A stretch of DNA of 64,000 bases from contig NZ_CP128360.1 in the NCBI RefSeq assembly GCF_030345095.1, positions 5,642,001-5,706,000 of the forward strand, written 5' to 3'. Shown one piece after another: positions 24,195-31,470 of the stretch. Below the pieces are notes generated by a model. It worked only from the letters and a program-made list of their open reading frames with translations. It searched no databases and was not told the origin of the DNA. Both the position numbers and the translations under genes were made by a program. This stretch comes from Solwaraspora sp. WMMA2056. Its GTDB lineage: Bacteria > Actinomycetota > Actinomycetes > Mycobacteriales > Micromonosporaceae. The first letter of the stretch is position 1; every line of letters starts with the position of its first letter.

Positions 24195-25406
24195 GTGTCC
24201 AGGACCGTGAAGCGGGCGTTCAGGTACCGCTTCTACCCGACCTCCGAGCAGGCGGGCGAGCTTGCCCGGACGTTCGGTTGTGTCCGGCTGGTCTACAACA
24301 TGGCACTGGCCGCCCGCACGCAGGCGTGGACCCGACGCCGGGAACGGGTCACCTACCACGCCACGTCGGCGATGCTGACCGGGTGGAAGAAGACCGACGA
24401 GTTCGCGTTCCTCACCGACGTCTCCTGCGTCCCTCTGCAGCAGGCGCTGCGGCACCTGCAGACTGCGTTCACTAACTTCTGGGCGAAACGGGCCCGGTAC
24501 CCGACCTTCAAGTCGAGGAAGAAGTCGCGGCGGTCGGCAGAGTACACCGCCAGCGCGTTCCGCTGGCGCGACGGCCGGCTCACCCTGGCGAAGATGTCCG
24601 AACCGTTGGACATCGTGTGGTCGCGTCCGCTGCCGGAGGGTGTGGCGCCGTCGACGGTGACGGTGTCGCAGGACGCGGCGGGCCGCTGGTTCGTGTCCCT
24701 GCTCTGCGACGACCGGATCGAGCCGGCCCCGGCCTCCACTGCTGTGGTGGGGGTCGACGCCGGGCTCGACAGCCTGTTCACTCTGTCGACCGGGGAGAAG
24801 ATCCCCAACCCGGGGCACGAACGCCGCGACCGCGCTCGGCTGGCCCGCGCCCAGCGCAACCTGGCGCGCAAGGCCCGAGGTTCGGCGAACCGGGCCAAGG
24901 CCCGACTCGTGGTGGCCCGGGTTCATGCCCGGATCGCCGACCGCCGCCGTGACCACCTGCACAAGTTGACCACTCGGCTCGTTCGTGAAAACCAAACGAT
25001 CGTGATCGAGGACCTGACCGTCCGCAACATGATGGCCAACCACAGCCTGGCCCGCGCCATCTCGGACGCGGGCTGGCGGCAGTTCCGCACCATGTTGGGG
25101 TACAAGGCGGACTGGTTCGGCCGGGACCTGGTGGTCGTGGACCGCTGGTTCCCGTCGACCCGGCTGTGCTCCGCCTGTGGTGCTCTGGCTGACCGGATGC
25201 CGTTGCAGGTGCGGTCGTGGACCTGCCGGTGCGGGCAGGCCCACGACCGGGACGTGAACGCGGCCCGCAACATTCTCGCGGAGGGGCTCTCCGTGACTGC
25301 CTGTGGAGGCGGTGTAAGACCTCACCGGGAGTCCTCCTCTCGGACGGGGCGGTCGTCGGTGAAACAGGAAACCCCGAGGGTGACCAAGGGAATCCCCGTC
25401 CGTTAG
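24195..25406 (+). CDS. tnpB: TnpB, RNA-guided nuclease of IS200/IS605 type
   Basis: 403 residues. The N-terminal TnpB segment AFRYRFYPTSEQAGELARTF is typical. The RuvC-like nuclease residues are all present: D188 in VVGVDAGL, E272 in VIEDLTVRNM and D353 in HDRDVNAARN. The zinc-ribbon pairs are CSAC and CRCG. TnpB proteins cut DNA next to a short transposon-adjacent motif, guided by an RNA made from the element's right end. The intact triad suggests an active nuclease rather than a decayed or repurposed repressor. The last about 40 residues (RPHRESSSRTGRSSVKQE...) are basic and overlap the predicted guide-RNA scaffold region. Confidence 0.93.
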   Translation: MSRTVKRAFRYRFYPTSEQAGELARTFGCVRLVYNMALAARTQAWTRRRERVTYHATSAMLTGWKKTDEFAFLTDVSCVPLQQALRHLQTAFTNFWAKRARYPTFKSRKKSRRSAEYTASAFRWRDGRLTLAKMSEPLDIVWSRPLPEGVAPSTVTVSQDAAGRWFVSLLCDDRIEPAPASTAVVGVDAGLDSLFTLSTGEKIPNPGHERRDRARLARAQRNLARKARGSANRAKARLVVARVHARIADRRRDHLHKLTTRLVRENQTIVIEDLTVRNMMANHSLARAISDAGWRQFRTMLGYKADWFGRDLVVVDRWFPSTRLCSACGALADRMPLQVRSWTCRCGQAHDRDVNAARNILAEGLSVTACGGGVRPHRESSSRTGRSSVKQETPRVTKGIPVR

Positions 25407-25446
25407 CTTCAGGGCGGGGAGGAAGTCAACGGCGCCATCGTGCCAC
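25290..25446 (+). ncRNA. Predicted omega RNA (reRNA) scaffold and guide at the right end of the TnpB element
   Basis: In this family the guide RNA overlaps the 3' end of tnpB, contains the right-end hairpin and continues into flanking DNA as the guide. Here the terminal hairpin (CCCCGTCC 25394-25401, GGGCGGGG 25412-25419) spans the tnpB stop codon, and AGGAAGTCAAC closes the scaffold near 25430. The bases from about 25431 would be the guide. The 5' limit is a guess. Confidence 0.45.
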
Positions 25447-25539
25447 GACTGCCTGGGCGATCAGCGGCGACGCCGACGATCGGGCGTGGCACCGGCCCGG
25501 TACCGGCGCGCCGGGCCCCATCCGGCGTGGGATTCGGCC

Positions 25540-25545
25540 TAGGCT
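25540..25545 (+). promoter_or_regulatory. -10-like hexamer TAGGCT, leaderless start at 25552
   Basis: TAGGCT plus six bases precedes the ATG of the DUF3000 gene. No ribosome site is present. Confidence 0.5.
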
Positions 25546-25551
25546 GCGGTC

Positions 25552-26124
25552 ATGGCCCCCCTTACCGCGTTGCCCGAGGCGTTCGGCCGCGCCGTCGCCG
25601 GACTGCGCGCGGCCGCTCCGCGTCAGGAGATCCAGGTCGAGGAGGTCGGTGCGCCGCAACGGCTGGCACCGTACGCGTTCGCGATGAGCGCCACGGTGCT
25701 GCGGTCGGCCGAGGAGGTCGCCACCGGTCGGCTGGTCCTGCTGCACGATCCGGCCGGGCACGACGCCTGGCAGGGGACGCTGCGCCTGGTGACCTACGTC
25801 ACCGCCGACCTGGAGGTGGACCTGGTCGCCGATCCGCTGTTGCCGACGGTCGGATGGACCTGGCTGACCGACGGTCTGGACGCGCACGGGGCGACGTACA
25901 CCGCGCTGGGCGGCACCGTGACCCAGACCTGCTCGACCCGTTTCGGTGAGCTCGCCGGTCAACCGGCCGGCGGCGACATCGAGATCCGGGCCTCCTGGAC
26001 CCCGCTCACCACCGCCCTCGACGCGCATCTGCTGGCCTGGTGCGACCTGCTGGCGTCCACCGCCGGGCTGCCGCCGCCGGGGGTGACGGTGCTGCCGGGC
26101 CGGTGGCCGGCCGGCGCTACCTGA
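25552..26124 (+). CDS. DUF3000 family protein
   Basis: 190 residues of an actinobacteria-specific family (Rv2680 in M. tuberculosis). The conserved-looking core contains LPEAFGRAVAGLRAA, QEIQVEEVGAPQRLAPYAFA, GRLVLLHDPAGHDAW, and the acidic and aromatic segment LPTVGWTWLTDGLDAHGATY. A final region, EIRASWTPL, follows. Function is unknown. In related genomes it lies between hemE and the RNase D gene, as here, but in this genome the TnpB element separates it from hemE. Confidence 0.88.
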   Translation: MAPLTALPEAFGRAVAGLRAAAPRQEIQVEEVGAPQRLAPYAFAMSATVLRSAEEVATGRLVLLHDPAGHDAWQGTLRLVTYVTADLEVDLVADPLLPTVGWTWLTDGLDAHGATYTALGGTVTQTCSTRFGELAGQPAGGDIEIRASWTPLTTALDAHLLAWCDLLASTAGLPPPGVTVLPGRWPAGAT

Positions 26125-26168
26125 CCGGCCCGGCCGCACCACGTACCGGACCGACTGGGCGGGCCCGG

Positions 26169-27347
26169 TCAGCACAGGTCGAACGCCTCGCAGGCTGTCT
26201 GGATCGGCACCGCCAGTCCGATCCCTTCAGCGTCCCGGGCCTTCGCGGTGGCGATGCCAACGACCTGCTTGCTGCTGTTGATCACCGGGCCACCCGAGTT
26301 GCCGGGGTTGATCGGCGCGTCGAACTGGATGACCGGCCCCGAGCCGTCGTCGACCTCCCGGTAGGCGCTGACCACTCCGATGGTGACGCTGTCGGCGAGC
26401 CCGAGCGGGGCACCCACCACGACGATCTGCTGACCGGAGCGGACCGGCTCGACCGCCGCTTCGAGCCCGGCGTACGACTCGGTGGTGCGCAGCTGGGCGA
26501 CGTCGATCTCGTCGTCCACGGCGACGATCGCCGCCTCGATCCGCTGCCCGTCGCGTTCCAGGAAGACCCGGCGGTTGCCGGCCAGGTAGCTCGACTCGAC
26601 GACGTGGTAGTTGGTCAGCAGGTCGGTGCCGTCCGGCCCGCCCGGACCCACCGCGAAGGCGGTTCCGGTGAACCGACCGGCGGCGACCCGGAACACGCTG
26701 GGCAGCGCCGACTCGGCGATCGCCTCGGGGTTGAAGGCCGCACCGACCGCGCGCTCCAACTCGGCGGTACGGGACTCCACCAGGTCGAACCGCTCGGCGT
26801 CGGCGCCCTGGGCCTGGGCCAGCCGCTGGTCGGCGTCGGCGAGCCGACCGGTCAGCTGGTGGATCTGGTAGCCCTGGAATCCGACGGCCCCGGCCAGCGC
26901 CAGCGTCAGCAGCAGCGCGGTGCCGCCCAGCCAGTTGCGTCGGGGTGGTGCGACCCGGCGCAGCTGGTCCGCCGGCGGGGCCCACGAACCGGGTTTGTCG
27001 CTGCCCGCCGAGGTGAACTCGCTCGGGGCCGGGGCGGCGAAGGTGACCGGTGCGGTCGACGGGGCTGCTGCGGTGGACGGGGCTGCTGCGGTGGACGGAT
27101 CCGGGGCGACGGGGGGCGGGCCGGTGTGCCACGGCAGCGGACCGGCCCGTGACGGCAGCGGGGTGCTGCCTGACCGACCCGTCAGCGGCTCCCCCGGCGC
27201 GAACGCCGGCGGCGTGGCAGGTGCGGCGTGCCGCGGGCCGGGCAGCGGCGCGTTCGTCGACTCCGGTCGGGGCAGTTGCGAGGTTGTCGGCTCCGGATTC
27301 GTCGACTCCGGACCAGGCGCGAAGGGCGCGTCGTACCCACTGGTCAT
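26169..27347 (-). CDS. Membrane-anchored trypsin-like (S1C/HtrA-type) serine protease
   Basis: 392 residues. The first about 140 are a Pro/Ala/Ser-rich cytoplasmic tail containing PSTAAA repeats, then one membrane helix (NWLGGTALLLTLALAGAVGF). A coiled coil follows (QIHQLTGRLADADQRLAQAQ). The protease domain has a complete triad: His in LLTNYHVVESS, Asp in VDDEIDVAQLR and Ser in INPGNSGGPVINS. No PDZ domain follows, unlike DegP, so the protein ends with the protease. It probably cleaves or senses misfolded envelope proteins outside the membrane. It is convergent with DUF3000 and divergent from RNase D. Confidence 0.88.
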   Translation of the reverse strand: MTSGYDAPFAPGPESTNPEPTTSQLPRPESTNAPLPGPRHAAPATPPAFAPGEPLTGRSGSTPLPSRAGPLPWHTGPPPVAPDPSTAAAPSTAAAPSTAPVTFAAPAPSEFTSAGSDKPGSWAPPADQLRRVAPPRRNWLGGTALLLTLALAGAVGFQGYQIHQLTGRLADADQRLAQAQGADAERFDLVESRTAELERAVGAAFNPEAIAESALPSVFRVAAGRFTGTAFAVGPGGPDGTDLLTNYHVVESSYLAGNRRVFLERDGQRIEAAIVAVDDEIDVAQLRTTESYAGLEAAVEPVRSGQQIVVVGAPLGLADSVTIGVVSAYREVDDGSGPVIQFDAPINPGNSGGPVINSSKQVVGIATAKARDAEGIGLAVPIQTACEAFDLC

Positions 27348-27562
27348 CCTTGGCAGCCTCTCCTCCACTGCGGCAGCCGGCCCACCTGCCGCCCGAAGCG
27401 GCGATACGACCGTACCGGGCAGTACGGTGTTTGTCGTCACCTCGCACGCCGAGATCACTGATTGCCCGGTCCGGCCGACGGGGATGGCGCTGCCGGTGAC
27501 GTGCACGGGTGGTGGGCCGACGCGCCGGGCGGACCTGGCGACGTCGGCGGCAGGCCGGGCAC

Positions 27563-27568
27563 TAGGGT
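27563..27568 (+). promoter_or_regulatory. -10-like hexamer TAGGGT, leaderless start of rnd
   Basis: TAGGGT plus six bases precedes the GTG at 27575, with no ribosome site. Confidence 0.5.
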
Positions 27569-27574
27569 TGTCAG

Positions 27575-28900
27575 GTGACCGACGAATCCCCCCTGCGCCG
27601 TCGGACCGCGCAACGCCCAGCAGGGAGCGAGCCGCACCACCCGCTGGAGCGACCGGCGGCGTCCGAGGTCGCAGGGGCTCCTACCGCCCCGGCCGACGGG
27701 CCCGTACCGCTGACCGCTCCCCGCGACGGCACTCCCGCACCGGTGGCCACCGTCGACGCCCTCGCCGAGGTCGTGGACCGCTTCGCCGCCGGCACCGGGC
27801 CGGTCGCCGTCGACGCCGAACGCGCGTCCGGATACCGCTACAGCCAACGGGCCTACCTGGTGCAGCTGCGCCGGGCCGGGGCCGGTACGGCGCTGATCGA
27901 CCCGCTGCCGTTACCGGACCTGGCCGCCCTGGACGCGGCCATCGCCGACACCGAGTGGGTGCTGCACGCCGCCAGCCAGGACCTGCCCTGCCTGGCCGAC
28001 CTCGGGCTACGGCCGCGCCGGTTGTTCGACACCGAGCTGGCCGCCCGGCTCGCCGGCTTCGAACGGGTCGGTCTGGCGGCGTTGACCGAAGCCCTCCTCG
28101 GGTTCTCGCTGGAGAAGCACCATTCCGCCGCCGACTGGTCGACCCGGCCGCTGCCGGAGTCCTGGCTGACCTACGCGGCGCTGGACGTCGAACTGCTCAC
28201 CGACCTGCGCGACGTCCTCGCGACGGAGCTGCGGCGACAGGGCAAGTGGGACTGGGCCGCCGAGGAGTTCGCGGCACTGGTCACCTGGGGCAGCCAGCCG
28301 CCGAAGGTGCGGGCCGAACCGTGGCGGCGGACTTCCGGTATCCACCGGGTCCGCGGTGCGCGGGCCCAGGCACGGGTACGGGCCCTGTGGTACGCCCGGG
28401 ACGAGATCGCCGCCCGCCGTGACTCGGCGCCGGGCCGGGTGCTGCCGGACGCGGCGATCGTCGCGGCCGCCGAACTGGATCCCAGGGACGAACGGGCGCT
28501 GCTGGCGCTGTCCGGTTTCAACGGCCGGTCGGTCCGCCGCCTGGCCCGCATCTGGCTGGACGCGTTGGCCACCGCCCGGGAGCTACCCGACGACGCGCTG
28601 CCGGTGACCCCGGTGCTGGACGGGCCGCCGCCCCCGCACCGCTGGGCAGAGCGCGACCCGGTGGCGGCGGCCCGGCTGGCGCGCTGCCGGGAGGTCGTGG
28701 TGCGGACGGCGACGGCGCACACGCTGCCGCCGGAGAACCTGATCGCCCCGGATTCGATCCGCCGGCTGGCCTGGACCCCGCCGGAGGATCTCGACGAGGA
28801 GTCGGTGGCTGCGACGTTGCGGGGGTTCGGTGCCCGCGCCTGGCAGGTGTCACTGATCGTGGCCGAGCTGACCACGGCGCTGCGTGCACCACAGGGGTGA
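27575..28900 (+). CDS. rnd: Ribonuclease D-like 3'-5' exonuclease with HRDC domain
   Basis: 441 residues. The DEDD exonuclease domain is visible as VAVDAERASGYRY (motif I, about residue 79), LHAASQDLPCLADL (motif II) and YAALDVELLTDL (motif III, Yx3D). One or two HRDC-like helical domains follow (LARIWLDALATARELPDDAL and surroundings). Family members trim tRNA and other structured RNA 3' ends. The N-terminus has about 50 extra Pro/Ala residues. In M. tuberculosis the homologue (Rv2681) lies next to the DUF3000 gene and dxs, as in this window. Confidence 0.93.
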   Translation: MTDESPLRRRTAQRPAGSEPHHPLERPAASEVAGAPTAPADGPVPLTAPRDGTPAPVATVDALAEVVDRFAAGTGPVAVDAERASGYRYSQRAYLVQLRRAGAGTALIDPLPLPDLAALDAAIADTEWVLHAASQDLPCLADLGLRPRRLFDTELAARLAGFERVGLAALTEALLGFSLEKHHSAADWSTRPLPESWLTYAALDVELLTDLRDVLATELRRQGKWDWAAEEFAALVTWGSQPPKVRAEPWRRTSGIHRVRGARAQARVRALWYARDEIAARRDSAPGRVLPDAAIVAAAELDPRDERALLALSGFNGRSVRRLARIWLDALATARELPDDALPVTPVLDGPPPPHRWAERDPVAAARLARCREVVVRTATAHTLPPENLIAPDSIRRLAWTPPEDLDEESVAATLRGFGARAWQVSLIVAELTTALRAPQG

Positions 28901-28929
28901 TCCGACGGTAACGGGCGACCCGGTTGGTA

Positions 28930-28961
28930 GGTGACCGGCACCCCGTCGGGTGCCGGTCACC
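28930..28961. terminator. Bidirectional hairpin between rnd and the GalE-like gene
   Basis: A perfect 14-bp stem (28930-28943 with 28948-28961) with loop CGTC lies between two convergent genes. There is no T-run. The position fits a shared terminator. Confidence 0.6.
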
Positions 28962-28968
28962 CCGGTCG

Positions 28969-29012
28969 GCCGGCACCGTGCAGGTCGGCCGGGCGCCGGC
29001 ACCGTGCAGGTC
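28969..29012. repeat. 18-bp direct repeat at the end of the GalE-like gene
   Basis: GCCGGCACCGTGCAGGTC occurs at 28969-28986 and again at 28995-29012. The second copy runs into the stop codon of the minus-strand epimerase gene. It looks like a small local duplication. Confidence 0.8.
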
Positions 29013-30012
29013 AGCTACCGAGCACCTCGTCGCGCTTGGCCGACCAGGCAAGCGAGTGTCGGATTCCGTCGGCGATCGACAGCTCCGGCTTCCAGTCCAG
29101 CAGCTGCCGGGCACGCACGCTGCGGGTGTAGGAGCCGGCGGCGTCTCCCGGCCGAGGGCCGGTGACGTCGACCCGCAACGGCCGGTCCACCACCGAGCGG
29201 AACGCCTCGACGAATTCGCGGACCGTGGTGCCGTCGCCGGTGCCGAGGTTGAGCACGTCGTAGCGCTGGTCGGCACCGGGCGGCAGGATCTCGTCGAACC
29301 GGTTCAGCGCCTGGACGTGGGCCCGGGCGAGGTCCCAGACGTGGATGTAGTCGCGGATGCCCGAGCCGTCGCGGGTGGGCCAGTCCACGCCGGTGATGCT
29401 GAACTCGGCGCCGGTCTCGACCGCGGTGATCAGCCGTCCCAACACGTGCGTGGGCTGCCGGATCTGCAGCCCGGTCCGCAGCTGCGGGTCCGCGCCGATC
29501 GGGTTGAAGTAGCGCAGCGACAGTGCCCGCAGCGGCAGCGCGGCGGCGCAGTCGGCCAGCAACATCTCCATCACGGCCTTGGTCCGGGCGTACGGGCTGG
29601 TGGGCTCCAGCGCGGAGGACTCGTCGACGGAGAAGTCCTCGCCGGGCCGGTAGATCGACGCCGACGAGCTGAACAGGTACCGCTGGGCACCGTTGCGGAC
29701 CACGTGCTCGATGAAGTCGATCGACTTGGCGACGTTCTCGCGGTAGTAGCGCAGCGGCTCGGCGACCGACTCGGGGACCACGATGAGCGCGGCGGCGTGC
29801 ACGACGGCGTCGATGTCCGGGTGGTCGGCGAAGATCCGGTCGACCAGCGCCCCGTCGGCGATGTCGCCCTGGTAGAAGATCCGGTCGCGGGTGAACTCGA
29901 TGCGCCCGGTGACCAGGTTGTCCAGCAGTACGGGCACGTGGCCCTCGTCCAGGCAGGCGGAAGCGATCGTGGAGCCGATGAAGCCCGCGCCCCCCGCGAT
30001 CAGAACCTTCAC
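29011..30012 (-). CDS. galE: NAD-dependent UDP-glucose 4-epimerase-like protein (GalE family)
   Basis: 333-residue extended SDR enzyme. The NAD-binding motif IAGGAGFIGS is at the N-terminus. The active-site Ser is in LFSSSASIYRPGEDFSVDES and the Tyr-Lys pair in SPYARTKAVMEM. GalE-type segments RYFNPIGADP and DYIHVWDLARAH are present. The family interconverts UDP-glucose and UDP-galactose or related sugars; exact substrate cannot be read from sequence. It starts with GTG preceded by GGAGGAG and stands alone. Confidence 0.88.
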   Translation of the reverse strand: MKVLIAGGAGFIGSTIASACLDEGHVPVLLDNLVTGRIEFTRDRIFYQGDIADGALVDRIFADHPDIDAVVHAAALIVVPESVAEPLRYYRENVAKSIDFIEHVVRNGAQRYLFSSSASIYRPGEDFSVDESSALEPTSPYARTKAVMEMLLADCAAALPLRALSLRYFNPIGADPQLRTGLQIRQPTHVLGRLITAVETGAEFSITGVDWPTRDGSGIRDYIHVWDLARAHVQALNRFDEILPPGADQRYDVLNLGTGDGTTVREFVEAFRSVVDRPLRVDVTGPRPGDAAGSYTRSVRARQLLDWKPELSIADGIRHSLAWSAKRDEVLGS

Positions 30013-30255
30013 CGCGCGTCTCCTCCGTGTCGATCGGGCCGGTCGGCGGTCCGCCCCGGCAACCGGTTCGCGCCGATCGGGGCGCGCTGTCCGGTTGGGC
30101 CCGTGCGAGTGGCAACAGGCTACCCGAGCCGGTTCGGGCCACACCTGGAGCACCCGGTGTGGCCCGGACCACACCGGGCCGCCCCACGTGCGATAGTTAC
30201 CGACAAGTAGCATTGGGGTCTGCCCCGCGTACCCGGCCCGCCAAGGAGGCCCATC

Positions 30256-31470
30256 GTGCCGCGTGAAGTCCGGGATGTCGTCTTCGTCGACGGCGTCCGC
30301 ACCCCGTTCGGCAAGGCCGGCGGGATGTACGCCCACACCCGCGCCGACGACCTCGTCATCCGCTGCATCCGCGAGCTGCTGCGGCGCAATCCGCAACTTC
30401 CCCCCGACCGGGTCGAGGAGGTCGCGATCGCCGCCACCACCCAGACCGGCGACCAGGGACTGACCATCGGCCGCACCGCCGCTCTGCTCGCCGGGCTGCC
30501 CAAGACCGTGCCCGGCTTCGCCATCGACCGGATGTGCGCCGGCGCGATGACCGCGGTCACCTCGGTGGCCGGCGGCATCGCCATGGGTGCCTACGACATC
30601 GCCGTCGCCGGTGGGGTCGAACACATGGGCCGCCACCCGATGGGTGAAGGGGTCGACCCGAACCCGCGCATCCTCGCCGAGAAGCTGGTCGACCCGTCCG
30701 CCCTGGTGATGGGGGCCACCGCAGAGAACCTGCACGACCGCCTGCCCGGCATCACCAGGGCCCGCACCGACGCGTACGCGCTGGCCTCACAGATAAAGAC
30801 CGCCAAGGCGTACGCCAACGGCAAGCTGCAGCCCGACCTGGTCCCGGTCGCGATCCGCGACCCGGAGACCGGCTGGGGCCTGGCCACCGTCGACGAGGCC
30901 CCCCGGGAGACCTCGCTGGAGAAGCTGGCCACCCTCAAGACGCCGTTCCGGCCGCACGGTCGGGTCACCGCGGGCAACGCCGCCGGGCTCAACGACGGGG
31001 CCACCGCCAGCGTGATCGCCGCCGAGGACGTCGCCCGCGAGCTGGGTCTGCCGATCGCGATGCGGCTGGTTTCGTACGGCTTCGTCGGCGTCGAGCCGGA
31101 GGTGATGGGCGTCGGGCCGATCCCGTCGACGGAGAAGGCGCTGCGACTGGCCGGGCTGAGCATCGACGACATCGGCCTGTTCGAGCTCAACGAGGCCTTC
31201 GCCATCCAGGTGCTGGCCCTCCTCGACCACTTCGGCATCGCCGACGACGACCCCCGGGTCAACCCGTGGGGCGGCGCCATCGCGATCGGGCACCCGCTGG
31301 CGTCGTCCGGCGTACGGCTGATGACCCAGCTGGCCCGGCAGTTCGCCGAGCACCCCGAGGTGCGCTACGGCATCACCGCGATGTGCATCGGCATCGGCAT
31401 GGGCGGCACGGTCATCTGGGAGAACCCGGCCTGGACCGGTTCGGCGCAGCAACAGGAGGGCGGCAACTGA
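30256..31470 (+). CDS. fadA: Acetyl-CoA C-acyltransferase (thiolase, FadA type)
   Basis: 404 residues. The nucleophilic Cys is C94 in AIDRMCAGAMTAV, and the other catalytic residues are in LNEAFA, IAIGHPLASSG and ITAMCIGIGMGG. It cleaves 3-ketoacyl-CoA with CoA at the end of each beta-oxidation round. The GTG start has AAGGAGG (30243-30249) six bases upstream. The next gene encodes the FadB/FadJ-type partner and starts in the stop codon (TGATG), so the pair forms a trifunctional beta-oxidation complex operon, as fadA-fadB elsewhere. Confidence 0.93.
   Translation: MPREVRDVVFVDGVRTPFGKAGGMYAHTRADDLVIRCIRELLRRNPQLPPDRVEEVAIAATTQTGDQGLTIGRTAALLAGLPKTVPGFAIDRMCAGAMTAVTSVAGGIAMGAYDIAVAGGVEHMGRHPMGEGVDPNPRILAEKLVDPSALVMGATAENLHDRLPGITRARTDAYALASQIKTAKAYANGKLQPDLVPVAIRDPETGWGLATVDEAPRETSLEKLATLKTPFRPHGRVTAGNAAGLNDGATASVIAAEDVARELGLPIAMRLVSYGFVGVEPEVMGVGPIPSTEKALRLAGLSIDDIGLFELNEAFAIQVLALLDHFGIADDDPRVNPWGGAIAIGHPLASSGVRLMTQLARQFAEHPEVRYGITAMCIGIGMGGTVIWENPAWTGSAQQQEGGN

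Larger units (their letters stand above)
24060..25430 (+). mobile_element. IS200/IS605-type element carrying only tnpB (no tnpA)
   Basis: The element lies in the hemE/DUF3000 divergent intergenic region. The left side has a small hairpin CGGCC-TTCA-GGCCG (24062-24075) within CTTCAGGCCGGAGAGGAA. The right side has an 8-bp hairpin (25394-25401 with 25412-25419) within CTTCAGGGCGGGGAGGAA, followed by GTCAAC. The two 18-base motifs match at 16 positions in the same orientation, as expected for IS200/IS605 subterminal hairpins read on one strand. Exact tips are uncertain: left about 24045-24061, right about 25427-25430. No Y1 transposase gene is present, so movement would need one in trans. Confidence 0.75.
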
